Assembly: GCF_020687245.1 (NCBI RefSeq)
Contig: NZ_JAJEQG010000001.1
Coordinates: forward strand, 218,710-282,709
DNA length: 64,000 nt
Direction of reading: 5' to 3'
Source of the DNA: Faecalibacterium longum CLA-AA-H243
GTDB lineage: Bacteria; Bacillota; Clostridia; Oscillospirales; Ruminococcaceae
Within the stretch, counting starts at the first letter, position 1. Each line of letters opens with the position of its first letter. The translations under genes and the position numbers were made by a program. This document shows positions 7,230 through 14,598 of the stretch, one piece after another. The notes under the pieces are model-generated. The model made no database searches and had not been told where the DNA came from. It was given only the letters and a program-made list of their open reading frames with translations.

Positions 7230-8417
7230 ATGAAAATGAACAAACATTACAATGAGCTGAAGGCCAGCTACCTCTTTGTGGACATTGCCCACAAGGTCGC
7301 CGCCTATCAGGAGGCACACCCTGAGAAGGAGATCATCCGTCTGGGCATCGGCGATGTGACCCAGCCGCTGGCCAAGTGCGTCGTGGACGCCATGCATGAC
7401 GCCGTCACCGAGATGGGTACCAAGGAAGGCTTCCACGGCTACGGCCCCGAGCAGGGCTACCCCTTCCTCAAGCAGGCCATTCAGGGCTACTACGCAGGCC
7501 GCGGCACCAAGCTGGACGAGGACGAGATCTTCATCTCCGACGGTGCAAAGAGCGACCTTGCCAATGTGCTGGGCCTGTTCGACGTGGACAACACCGTCCT
7601 CGTTCCGGACCCCGTCTACCCCACCTATGTGGACGACAATGTCACCGATGGCCGCAAGATCATCTATGGCCGCACCAGTCAGGAGAACGGTTTCCTCGGG
7701 ATGCCCGACGACAGCGTGAAGGCTGACATCATCTACATCTGCAGCCCCAACAACCCCACCGGCGCTGCCTACACCCGCGACCAGCTCAAGGCATGGGTGG
7801 AGTACGCCAGAAAGAACAACGCCATCATCCTCTACGACGCCGCTTACGAGTGCTTCATCTCCGACGGCGAGCTGGCCCGCAGCATCTTCGAGATTGATGG
7901 CGCCCGCGAGTGCGCCATCGAGATCTGCTCCTTCTCCAAGATCGCAGGCTTCACCGGCACCCGCTGCGGCTACACCGTCGTGCCGAAAGATCTGGAACGT
8001 GACGGCATGAACATCAACAAGCTCTGGCTGCGCCGCCAGACCACCAAGTTCAACGGTGTGCCTTATGTCGTGCAGCGCGGCGCTGCCGCCGTCTTTACTG
8101 AGAGCGGCATGGCTGAGATCCAGCACAACCTCGACTACTACCGCAAGAACGCCAAGGTCATCGCCGACGCTCTGGACGAGTGCGGCGTGTGGTACTGCGG
8201 CGGCAAGAACAGCCCCTACATCTGGCTGCGCTGCCCCGGTAGCATGAAGAGCTGGGAGTTCTTCGACTGGCTGCTGGAGAACTGCGGCGTCGTCGGCACC
8301 CCGGGCGTGGGCTTCGGCGAGTGCGGCGAGGGCTACTTCCGCCTGACCGCTTTCGGTGACGCCGAAAAGACCAGGGTGGCTGCCGAGCGCATCAAGACCG
8401 CCATCAAGGCTCTGTAA
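7230..8417 (+). CDS. dapL: LL-diaminopimelate aminotransferase
   Basis: This 395-residue class I/II PLP aminotransferase converts tetrahydrodipicolinate directly to LL-DAP, bypassing acylated intermediates. The N-terminus (NELKASYLFVDIAHKV) and GIGDVTQPL are typical of DapL. SPNNPTGA is the aminotransferase signature, and the PLP lysine is in CSFSKIAGFTGTR. The start at 7230 follows GAGGGAAAG; an alternative start two codons later (MNKHYN) cannot be excluded. With dapF upstream it forms a DAP synthesis pair and is closed by a bidirectional terminator. Confidence 0.95.
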   Translation: MKMNKHYNELKASYLFVDIAHKVAAYQEAHPEKEIIRLGIGDVTQPLAKCVVDAMHDAVTEMGTKEGFHGYGPEQGYPFLKQAIQGYYAGRGTKLDEDEIFISDGAKSDLANVLGLFDVDNTVLVPDPVYPTYVDDNVTDGRKIIYGRTSQENGFLGMPDDSVKADIIYICSPNNPTGAAYTRDQLKAWVEYARKNNAIILYDAAYECFISDGELARSIFEIDGARECAIEICSFSKIAGFTGTRCGYTVVPKDLERDGMNINKLWLRRQTTKFNGVPYVVQRGAAAVFTESGMAEIQHNLDYYRKNAKVIADALDECGVWYCGGKNSPYIWLRCPGSMKSWEFFDWLLENCGVVGTPGVGFGECGEGYFRLTAFGDAEKTRVAAERIKTAIKAL

Positions 8418-8430
8418 ATTTTATCGCACA

Positions 8431-8468
8431 AAAAGAGGGAGGCACCCCGCCGGGGCGCCTCCCTTTTT
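8431..8468. terminator. Bidirectional terminator between dapL and the epimerase-like gene
   Basis: GAGGGAGGC pairs with GCCTCCC, with an inner CCCC/GGGG stem and flanking A4 and T5 runs. It serves the convergent genes ending at 8417 and 8478. Confidence 0.85.
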
Positions 8469-8477
8469 GCTTGCAGT

Positions 8478-9359
8478 TTAGCGGTTGAAGGTCGTGCTGA
8501 GGGTCGTGCTCCACTCCTCACCGGGGGCGAGGCAGGCCGCAGCGGCACGCTGCTCCCACTCCTGCGGATCGTCCACCGAGGCGGGCAGCGAGTTCCACGG
8601 CTCGATGCAGACGAAGCGCACCGGCTTGGACAGGGCCGACCAGATGAGGGTGTAGGGGAAGCCGGCCACATCGCAGACGATGCTGCGGCCCGTGTCCTTC
8701 TCGTAGATACCCAGCGTCCTGGTGCGCAGGCCTGCCATGCAGAAGCTGTCGTTGTCGAAGAGGTCGTTGGTCAGCTGGATGGCCTGCTGGTTCTTCCACT
8801 GGTAGTAGCATTTGCCCGTCAGCAGGCCGCCCCCGCTGGCGTCGAGGATGACCGGGCTCTCAGGCTGGTCAAAGCGGAACTCGTAGTCCTCGACGGTGTG
8901 GCTGTCATCGAACGGCACCTGAAAGGCCGGGTGGTAGCCGATGCCGAACCGCAGCTCTTCGGCGCCGGGGTTCGAGACGGTGAGGGTGTGGTGAAGGGTC
9001 TTTCCGTCCAGCCGGAAGGTGCTGGTGAGCACGAAGTCGAAGGGGAACTTCTCCGCCTTCATGGCCTCATCCGGACGCAGCTCGAGCTGGATGGTGTCGC
9101 CCTCCGCTTTCAGCAGGGTGTGCTCCACGTCCCGGGCAAAACCGTGCTGGCCGCCCTTGTAGGTCTTGCCGCCATGGGTGAAGCTGCCGTCCTTAAGCTT
9201 GCCAGTCCACGGGAAGAGGATGGGCGCGTGGCGCTTCCAGACTGCCGGGTCGGCCTGCCAGAGCAGCTCCTCCCCCGCCGCGTTCTTCAGGCTGACGGCC
9301 TCGGCACCGTGAGTGTCCACCGTAAGGCTCAGAAATTCGTTTTGAATGGTCGCCTGCAT
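8478..9359 (-). CDS. Aldose 1-epimerase (galactose mutarotase)-like protein
   Basis: This 293-residue protein belongs to the aldose 1-epimerase/LacX-like family. The visible landmarks are GAEAVSLKNAAGEELLWQ near the N-terminus, RHAPILFPWTGKL, QHGFARD (conserved His), the GIGYHPAFQVPF loop with the second conserved His, and CIEPWNSLP near the end. Such proteins mutarotate hexoses in the cytosol; the actual sugar is not evident. The start at 9359 is supported by AAAGGAGAT 8 nt upstream; the longer frame to 9467 has no ribosome binding site and crosses a likely promoter. It is monocistronic. Confidence 0.88.
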   Translation of the reverse strand: MQATIQNEFLSLTVDTHGAEAVSLKNAAGEELLWQADPAVWKRHAPILFPWTGKLKDGSFTHGGKTYKGGQHGFARDVEHTLLKAEGDTIQLELRPDEAMKAEKFPFDFVLTSTFRLDGKTLHHTLTVSNPGAEELRFGIGYHPAFQVPFDDSHTVEDYEFRFDQPESPVILDASGGGLLTGKCYYQWKNQQAIQLTNDLFDNDSFCMAGLRTRTLGIYEKDTGRSIVCDVAGFPYTLIWSALSKPVRFVCIEPWNSLPASVDDPQEWEQRAAAACLAPGEEWSTTLSTTFNR

Positions 9360-9480
9360 TTTCAGTATCTCCTTTGTCCTTCTTATTTTCCGGGGCCTGC
9401 TGTTTCCAGTATACTCCCCCGTGTGCCAAAAATAAAGCCCCCTTCCCATGCTTGCACAAATCGTCACTGGGCAAAAGCCT

Positions 9481-9523
9481 TCACCCCTTGGGGACAGATT
9501 TCCCCCGACCGGGGGAAGCCTTT
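9481..9523. repeat. Intergenic repeat copy A
   Basis: This ~43-bp block ends in ACCGGGGGAAGCCTTT and includes the inverted pair TTCCCCC/GGGGGAA. It matches a block at 13551-13592 over most of its length, and both flank the two-component/redox module. It lies in the 197-bp gap between the epimerase-like gene and the kinase gene. Confidence 0.6.
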
Positions 9524-9556
9524 ATTCGGAAGCACGATTTCCATGCTCTGCTTGCT

Positions 9557-10705
9557 TCAACAGGGCTGTGCCAGCGGCAGGGTGACGACAAAGGTAGTGC
9601 CGTTTTCGCTGCTGCTCTCCACAGTCACACTGCCGCCGTGCAGTACGGCGATCTCCCGCACAAGGGCAAGGCCAAGCCCCACGCCGCCCATCTCCCGGCT
9701 GCGGGACTTATCCACCCGGAAAAAGGGCTGGAAGATGCTCTCCCGGCAGTCTGCGGGGATGCCCGGGCCGGTATCCGCAACGCGCAGCACGGCAGTTTGC
9801 TTTTCCCGCCGCAGAGTGACGCGCACCGCACCGTCGAGGCGGTTATACTTGATACCGTTTTCCACCAGATTGAACACCAGTCGGTAGATCAGCGCATCAC
9901 TGCCCACCATGCCCAGTTCCGCGCAGTCCTGCTGCAAGGAGATATTGTTTTTCTGGGCAAGGGGGGTCAGGTCGGTCAAAATTTCCTCCACCAGCGGTGC
10001 AAGGGCGATCTGGTCAGTACGGGAGATCGATTGCAGATTGCTCATCTCTAATAAAGTGCGCACAAGGGCGGTCAGGCGATCCAGTTGCTCCCGCAGAGAG
10101 CTGACCAGCCCGGCAGTCTCGGCATCCATGGCTGGGTGCTCCTCTGCAAACAGTTCCAGCTTCGTCTGCAAAATAGCCAGCGGGGTGCGCAGCTCGTGGG
10201 CTGCGTTGCCCGCAAACTGCCGTTGTAATTCAAAGGACTGTGCCAGGCCATCCAGCATCCGGTTTACCGACCGGCTCAACTGCCCGAATTCCTGCACGGT
10301 ATCTTCGTCCAGACGGACGGTAGCAATGCTGTCCTGATCGACCCGCTGCGCCTGCCGCGCAAGCTGCTGCAACGGTTTCAGAGCTCTGCCGCTGACAAAA
10401 TAAGCGATGGCCGCGCTGAGGATGGTGACCACAGCAGTAATGCACCAGCCCTTGCGGCCAAAAACCACCTTTGCATCGTAGACTTCCTGTGAAAAATGCG
10501 CCAGCAGGCTGGACATTTCCTCCTGCGGGATCTCGATGGTCAAGGAATCCTCACTGCCGGGCTGATACTGCATCATAAAGCCGTTGAGGGCATCCATGCC
10601 GGTTGCACCGGTGCGGTATAAAAGCAGGTTCATGCACACGCAGGCACAGGCGATGAGCAGCGCCGTCAGCAGGGTGATGCGCCATTGCAGGGACAACCGT
10701 TTCAT
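9557..10705 (-). CDS. Sensor histidine kinase of a two-component system
   Basis: This 382-residue membrane kinase has helix 1 at about residues 10-29, a short extracytoplasmic loop, helix 2 at about 86-106, a HAMP-like linker, and HisKA with the phospho-acceptor in AGNAAHELRTPLAI. The HATPase_c domain has N (NLVENGIKYN), G1 (DTGPGIP) and G2 (GGVGLGLALV) boxes. It overlaps the response regulator gene by 4 nt (ATGA), so they are coupled. The sensed signal is unknown; the small sensor loop (~55 residues) suggests sensing in or near the membrane. The divergent redox operon is the most likely target. Confidence 0.93.
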   Translation of the reverse strand: MKRLSLQWRITLLTALLIACACVCMNLLLYRTGATGMDALNGFMMQYQPGSEDSLTIEIPQEEMSSLLAHFSQEVYDAKVVFGRKGWCITAVVTILSAAIAYFVSGRALKPLQQLARQAQRVDQDSIATVRLDEDTVQEFGQLSRSVNRMLDGLAQSFELQRQFAGNAAHELRTPLAILQTKLELFAEEHPAMDAETAGLVSSLREQLDRLTALVRTLLEMSNLQSISRTDQIALAPLVEEILTDLTPLAQKNNISLQQDCAELGMVGSDALIYRLVFNLVENGIKYNRLDGAVRVTLRREKQTAVLRVADTGPGIPADCRESIFQPFFRVDKSRSREMGGVGLGLALVREIAVLHGGSVTVESSSENGTTFVVTLPLAQPC

Positions 10706-11379
10706 TGTACCTCTCCTCCGATCTCGTAGCCTTCCCCGATGCGGTTGCGGATGGGGTCGTAGCCCAGCACCGCCCGCAGCTTTTTGCGCAGGGCAGAGAT
10801 ATGTACCCGGATGGAGTTGCTGAAGCTGTCCACGCTTCCGTCCCAGACGTGCTCAATCAGCTCTTCCTGACTGACCGGGCGTCCCTGATGCAGCAGCAGA
10901 TATTCCAGTACGCCGCTCTCCTTCCGCGTCAGGGCAAGGGTCTGACCATCCACCGTGGCAACGCGGCTGCGGGTGTTGAAGCTGAGCCGCCCGCAGCACA
11001 GGCAGACGTCCTGCTGGATGAACTTGCGCCGGGTCAGGCTGCGCACCCGGGCTTCCAATTCTGCAAGGTGGAATGGCTTGGAAAGATAATCGTTCGCCCC
11101 GGCATCCAGCCCCTCCACCTTATCTGAAATTTCACTGCGCGCTGATAAGATCAGCACACAGGTCTCAAGGTCGTGCTGCCGTAAGCTGCGCAACACCTGC
11201 ATCCCGTCCACCTTGGGCAGATTGAGGTCCAGCAGCACAAGGTCGTACCGCTCTGCCGTCAGCGCTTCCAATGCGGCTTCGCCGTCTGCACAGGCGTCCA
11301 CCTCGTACCCGGACAGCCGCAGCTTCCGGGCAATGTCCTCCCGCAGGGAGTGCTCGTCCTCTACCACCAAAAGGCGCAT
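10702..11379 (-). CDS. OmpR/PhoB-family response regulator
   Basis: This 225-residue regulator has a receiver domain (LLVVEDEHSLRED; phospho-acceptor Asp in LVLLDLNLPKVDG; conserved Lys in LSKPF) and a C-terminal winged-helix DNA-binding domain (LTRKESGVLEYLLLHQGRPVS to SNSIRVHISALRKKL). The start at 11379 is chosen because the longer in-frame ATG at 11430 overlaps the predicted -10 box. Tandem GTGTTAAGATT repeats at 11452-11474 overlap the -35 element and lie upstream of the divergent operon, so it probably controls both. Confidence 0.93.
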   Translation of the reverse strand: MRLLVVEDEHSLREDIARKLRLSGYEVDACADGEAALEALTAERYDLVLLDLNLPKVDGMQVLRSLRQHDLETCVLILSARSEISDKVEGLDAGANDYLSKPFHLAELEARVRSLTRRKFIQQDVCLCCGRLSFNTRSRVATVDGQTLALTRKESGVLEYLLLHQGRPVSQEELIEHVWDGSVDSFSNSIRVHISALRKKLRAVLGYDPIRNRIGEGYEIGGEVQ

Positions 11380-11428
11380 TTTGTTTTCCACCCTTCCCGT
11401 AAAAAATCCATTTCTTGCGTTTTTCTTC

Positions 11429-11458
11429 ATTATAACAGATTATAGCAGACGGTGTTAA
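11429..11458 (-). promoter_or_regulatory. Promoter of the response regulator/kinase operon
   Basis: TTAACA, an 18-nt spacer and a consensus TATAAT lie on the minus strand. A second TATAAT sits 10 bp upstream. The -35 box is inside the direct repeat, suggesting autoregulation. Confidence 0.55.
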
Positions 11459-11474
11459 GATTCGTGTTAAGATT
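11452..11474. promoter_or_regulatory. Direct-repeat operator, GTGTTAAGATT twice
   Basis: Two perfect 11-bp copies are spaced 12 bp start to start in the divergent intergenic region. Tandem direct repeats of this size are the usual target form of OmpR-family regulators such as the adjacent one. Assignment to that regulator is inference. Confidence 0.6.
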
Positions 11475-11537
11475 TTCTTCGCAGAAATTTTATCCCGGAT
11501 AGTGTATACTGGTGCCATCAAACAGCAGGAGGCTATG

Positions 11538-11681
11538 ATGTTCATGACAAAAAAACAGGCGCAGCTGCTTTTGCTTGCTGCCGGGGTACTGATGCTGCTG
11601 TTCGGCGTATGGCGGGGCGAGGCAGACACCGTATTTTCAAAAGCCATCCGGCTGTGTATGGAGTGTGTGGGCATTGGATAA
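11538..11681 (+). CDS. CD1871A-type small membrane protein with CXXC motif
   Basis: This 47-residue protein has one hydrophobic helix (QLLLLAAGVLMLLFGVW), then RGEADTVFSKAIRLCMECVGIG, with CMEC as the CXXC motif. This is the pattern of the small CD1871A-type family found next to 4Fe-4S and thioredoxin-like genes. AGGAGG at 11527-11532 fits the ATG at 11538 best; 11535 and 11544 are also possible. The stop overlaps the start of the next gene. It is first in the redox operon that is divergent from the two-component genes. Confidence 0.75.
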   Translation: MFMTKKQAQLLLLAAGVLMLLFGVWRGEADTVFSKAIRLCMECVGIG

Positions 11682-12558
11682 GAAAAAATTAAATCCCCTT
11701 GCCCGGTTCCGGGGCTTTATACAGGCCGGAGCGACCCTTTTAACCAACATCCACCTGCCCAACTTTGCTAAAGGAACGCTGTATCAGGGCAATGGAAAAT
11801 ACGTCTGCGTCCCGGGGCTGAACTGCTATTCCTGCCCGGGCGCTGCCGGTGCCTGCCCGGTGGGGGCGTTTCAGGCGGTAGTGGGCTCTTCCAAATTCCG
11901 CTTTTCCTACTACATCACCGGCATTCTCATCCTTTTCGGGGTGCTGCTGGGACGGTTCATCTGCGGTTTCCTCTGCCCGTTCGGGTGGTTTCAGGAGCTT
12001 TTGCACAAGATTCCCTCTCCCAAGCTTTCCACCAAAAAGCTAAAGCCGCTGCGCTATTTAAAGTATGCGGTGCTGCTGGTCATGGTGGTGCTGCTGCCAT
12101 TGCTGGCGGTCAACGAGCTGGGCATGGGCGACCCCTTCTTCTGCAAATATCTCTGCCCACAGGGCGTGCTGGAAGGCGCCCTTCCCCTCTCCCTGACCAA
12201 TGCTGGCATCCGCGCCGCGCTGGGCAAGCTGTTCACATGGAAAGCCTGCATTCTGCTGGCAGTCATTATGGGCAGCGTGGTGTTCTACCGCCCCTTCTGC
12301 AAGTGGCTGTGCCCGCTGGGCGCGTTTTATGCGCTGCTGAACAAGGTCTCGCTGTTCCAGATGCGTGTAGACACCCACAAATGCGTCTCCTGCGGCGCCT
12401 GCGCAAGGGCCTGTAAGATGGACGTAGACATTACCAAGACCCCCAACCACGCCGAATGTATCCGCTGTGGGATGTGTATGAAAGCCTGCCCCACGGACGC
12501 CATCCAGTACAAGTTCGGGCTGGGAGACCAATCAAACACCGAAACAACAAAGGAGTAA
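11674..12558 (+). CDS. Membrane-bound 4Fe-4S binding protein
   Basis: This protein has about 295 residues and several membrane helices (SYYITGILILFGVLLGRF, YAVLLVMVVLLPLLA, ACILLAVIMGSVVFY). Repeated CxxxCP motifs (CYSCPGAAGACP, CGFLCPFGW, CKYLCPQG, CKWLCPLG) precede a C-terminal two-cluster ferredoxin domain (CVSCGACARACKMD and CIRCGMCMKACPTD). The architecture resembles NapH/NosR/CcoG-type electron-transfer proteins. The start is a non-ATG codon: TTG at 11674 has GGAG about 10 nt upstream, while GTG at 11665 is the alternative. It probably passes electrons across the membrane to the thioredoxin-like lipoprotein downstream. Confidence 0.9.
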   Translation: MDKKKLNPLARFRGFIQAGATLLTNIHLPNFAKGTLYQGNGKYVCVPGLNCYSCPGAAGACPVGAFQAVVGSSKFRFSYYITGILILFGVLLGRFICGFLCPFGWFQELLHKIPSPKLSTKKLKPLRYLKYAVLLVMVVLLPLLAVNELGMGDPFFCKYLCPQGVLEGALPLSLTNAGIRAALGKLFTWKACILLAVIMGSVVFYRPFCKWLCPLGAFYALLNKVSLFQMRVDTHKCVSCGACARACKMDVDITKTPNHAECIRCGMCMKACPTDAIQYKFGLGDQSNTETTKE

Positions 12559-12562
12559 AACC

Positions 12563-13447
12563 ATGAAATTCAGCCGTGTAACCGCACTTTTGCTCAGCCT
12601 TACGCTGGCTTTCAGCCTTGCCGCCTGCGGGCAGGGCGCGTCCTCTGCATCTTCTGCATCCTCTTCTTCTGCCGCTTCCTCTGCGGCAGCGGAAACCAAG
12701 ACCGAGGAGCAGCTGCTGGCCGAGGAAAACGAGATCCTTTCCGCAAACGATGCCCTGTGGGAGAAGGTGTTCGCTTCCATGGACAAAAACATGACTGAGA
12801 CCACCCTCAGCACGAACTACGGCGATTTTCTGCGCAGCTCCGTGGAAAAGACAAAGGACCAATTCTCGGATGAGGAGTACAAGACCCTGACCGCCGATGC
12901 AGAAAAAATCCGTGCCATCGAGGAGCAGATTGCCACCCTTGCCCTCGCGGACGCGGCCGCTTCCGGCGCTGCCGCACAGGGCACTGCCTTCCCCCAGTTT
13001 GAGGGCAGCGATTTAGAGGGCAACCCGGTGGACAACAGTCTGTTTGCGGGCAACGCCTTTACGGTGGTGAACTTCTGGTTCAACGGCTGCAAGCCCTGCG
13101 TAGAGGAACTGGACGACCTGAACGCCTTGAACGAGAAGGTCAAGGCACAGGGCGGCGAGGTTGTCGGCATCAACACCGAGACGCTAGACGGCAACCAGCA
13201 GGGCATTGATGCCGCCAAAAAACTGCTGGCTGCAACGGGCGCAAGCTACCGCAACATCTACTTTGCCTCCGGCAGCGACGCCGGCAAGTTTGCGCTGAAC
13301 ATCATGGCCTTCCCCACCACCTACGTTTTTGACCGGGACGGCAACGTTGTGGGCCAGCCCCTGCTGGGCGGCATCGACAAGGAAGAAAACCTTGCCGCCC
13401 TGCAAAAAAATATTGACGCTGCCCTTGCCAAGGACAACGCCAAATAA
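12563..13447 (+). CDS. TlpA/ResA-like thioredoxin-fold lipoprotein
   Basis: This 294-residue lipoprotein has a signal peptide ending in the lipobox LAAC (Cys22), a Ser/Ala-rich linker (to about residue 45), a helical spacer, and a C-terminal thioredoxin fold. The active site CKPC is in VVNFWFNGCKPCVEEL and the cis-Pro loop in MAFPTTYVFDRDG. This is the TlpA/ResA pattern of extracytoplasmic disulfide reductases. Four nt separate it from the 4Fe-4S gene, and AAAGGAG precedes the ATG. With the CXXC mini-protein it forms a three-gene module for electron delivery to exported thiols or a peroxide-like acceptor; the substrate is unknown. Confidence 0.92.
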   Translation: MKFSRVTALLLSLTLAFSLAACGQGASSASSASSSSAASSAAAETKTEEQLLAEENEILSANDALWEKVFASMDKNMTETTLSTNYGDFLRSSVEKTKDQFSDEEYKTLTADAEKIRAIEEQIATLALADAAASGAAAQGTAFPQFEGSDLEGNPVDNSLFAGNAFTVVNFWFNGCKPCVEELDDLNALNEKVKAQGGEVVGINTETLDGNQQGIDAAKKLLAATGASYRNIYFASGSDAGKFALNIMAFPTTYVFDRDGNVVGQPLLGGIDKEENLAALQKNIDAALAKDNAK

Positions 13448-13550
13448 GCTATTCTCCCCTGCCACGGAAATCAACTTTTAGAGTTCGTCCCAGAGCAGCC
13501 GGATGAGGGGCAATTTCCCGTAAGCTGCTGCTCGTTTGCGCCCTCATCAG

Positions 13551-13592
13551 TCACCTGCGGTGACAGCTTCCCCCCAACCGGGGGAAGCCTTT
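13551..13592. repeat. Intergenic repeat copy B
   Basis: This is the same block as at 9481-9523 (TCACC...GACAG...TTCCCCC...ACCGGGGGAAGCCTTT). It is found in the 287-bp gap after the TlpA-like gene. No gene is visible in that gap. Confidence 0.6.
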
Positions 13593-13620
13593 AGAGAAAA
13601 TTTGATTTCTGTAATTTCCT

Positions 13621-13643
13621 GCCGCCTACGGGCGGCTTTTTTT
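13621..13643 (+). terminator. Rho-independent terminator of the redox operon
   Basis: GCCGCC, a TACG loop and GGCGGC are followed by seven Ts. Confidence 0.85.
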
Positions 13644-13734
13644 GTTTGCACCGGGCATTGTCATGCACGCCCGGGCGCCGGACGGAATACGCTGGGGCAA
13701 AAGCATACTTTTACCAGCAAAGGAGCGTATCTCC

Positions 13735-14598
13735 ATGAAGAACACCGGAACTCTCCGCATTCAGGCCTTTGCGGCCCGTCAGTCCAGCCCTGTCGAGGGT
13801 GTGACCGTCACCGTCAGCGGCGACGGCTTCACCGCCACCCGCCTGACCGACGCCGAAGGCAACGCCGACGACGTCACCCTTACCACCCCCGCCTGTGCTC
13901 TCTCGCTGGACGAGGACAACACCACGCAGCCCCCCTACGCGGTCTGTGACCTCGTGGCCTCCAAGACCGGCTACCGCACCGTCCGCATCCAGGGCGTGCA
14001 GGTCTTTCCCGGGCAGGTGACGCTGGCCCAGCCCGAGATGATACCCGACACCGAGGAGATGCGGGACACGCCCAACACCCCCATCGTCATCCCACCCCAC
14101 AGCCTCTTCACCGGCGACGGCGGCAGCGGCCCGACCCCGTCCCTCGCCTGTGTGCCGCGGGTGCTGGACCGGGTCATCATCCCGAAAAATATCACCGTCC
14201 ATCTCGGCAGGCCCGCCGCCTCGGCCCGGAACGTCACCGTCTCGTTCCGCAGCTATATCGCCAACGTGGCGTCCAGTGAGGTGTATCCGACCTGGGCTGA
14301 CGAAAATAGCCCAGCGGGGCAGTCGAGCTGTCTGCCGACTCAGAAATTCCATTCGATCGTTATTTTTTGTTCTCCGGTAAGCGTATCTTTTGGGCTGACA
14401 ATAACACGATGGACCAACAGTACAGCAAGTTCGCGGGTCAGGTACGAAACCTGTGCCAGTTCACGGACACGCTGCATCTGTGTCTGGACTCCACCGGTTT
14501 CTTCCTGCTGTTGTTCCAGTTCCGTTTCCAATGTATCGATCCGGGTCTCTGCCTTTTTCACTTCTTCCAGAAAGGTCTGGTTCATTTCAGAAAACTGA
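13735..14598 (+). pseudogene. 5' part of a peptidoglycan-binding gene interrupted by the mobile element
   Basis: The gene starts at 13735 after AAAGGAG. Codons 1-187 (to 14295) are host sequence: a CnaB/carboxypeptidase-regulatory-like beta domain (about residues 5-100), a linker, then the start of a SpoIID-like domain ending at ASSEVYPTW. From 14296 the frame runs into the element and ends at 14598 after about 100 foreign residues, antisense to the recombinase. The missing part resumes exactly in frame at 34118 (WPEQALRANI). The uninterrupted protein would have 873 residues. Whether this truncated product is made or stable is unknown. Confidence 0.85.
14281..14312. other. attL: left junction of the serine-recombinase element
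   Basis: Host sequence TATCCGACC joins the element at the shared TGG (14293-14295). It continues as GCTGACGAAAATAGCCC, the right arm of a reconstructed attP inverted repeat. The TG dinucleotide lies at the centre of symmetry. Confidence 0.75.

Noticed and set aside
9360..9467. Longer N-terminus of the epimerase-like protein
   Set aside because: It would translate across a TATACT promoter-like element without a ribosome binding site; the family starts at the downstream ATG.
11452..11474. Start of a CRISPR-like array
   Set aside because: Only two 11-bp units with a 1-bp gap are present; this is an operator-type direct repeat. No CRISPR array or cas gene was seen anywhere in the window.
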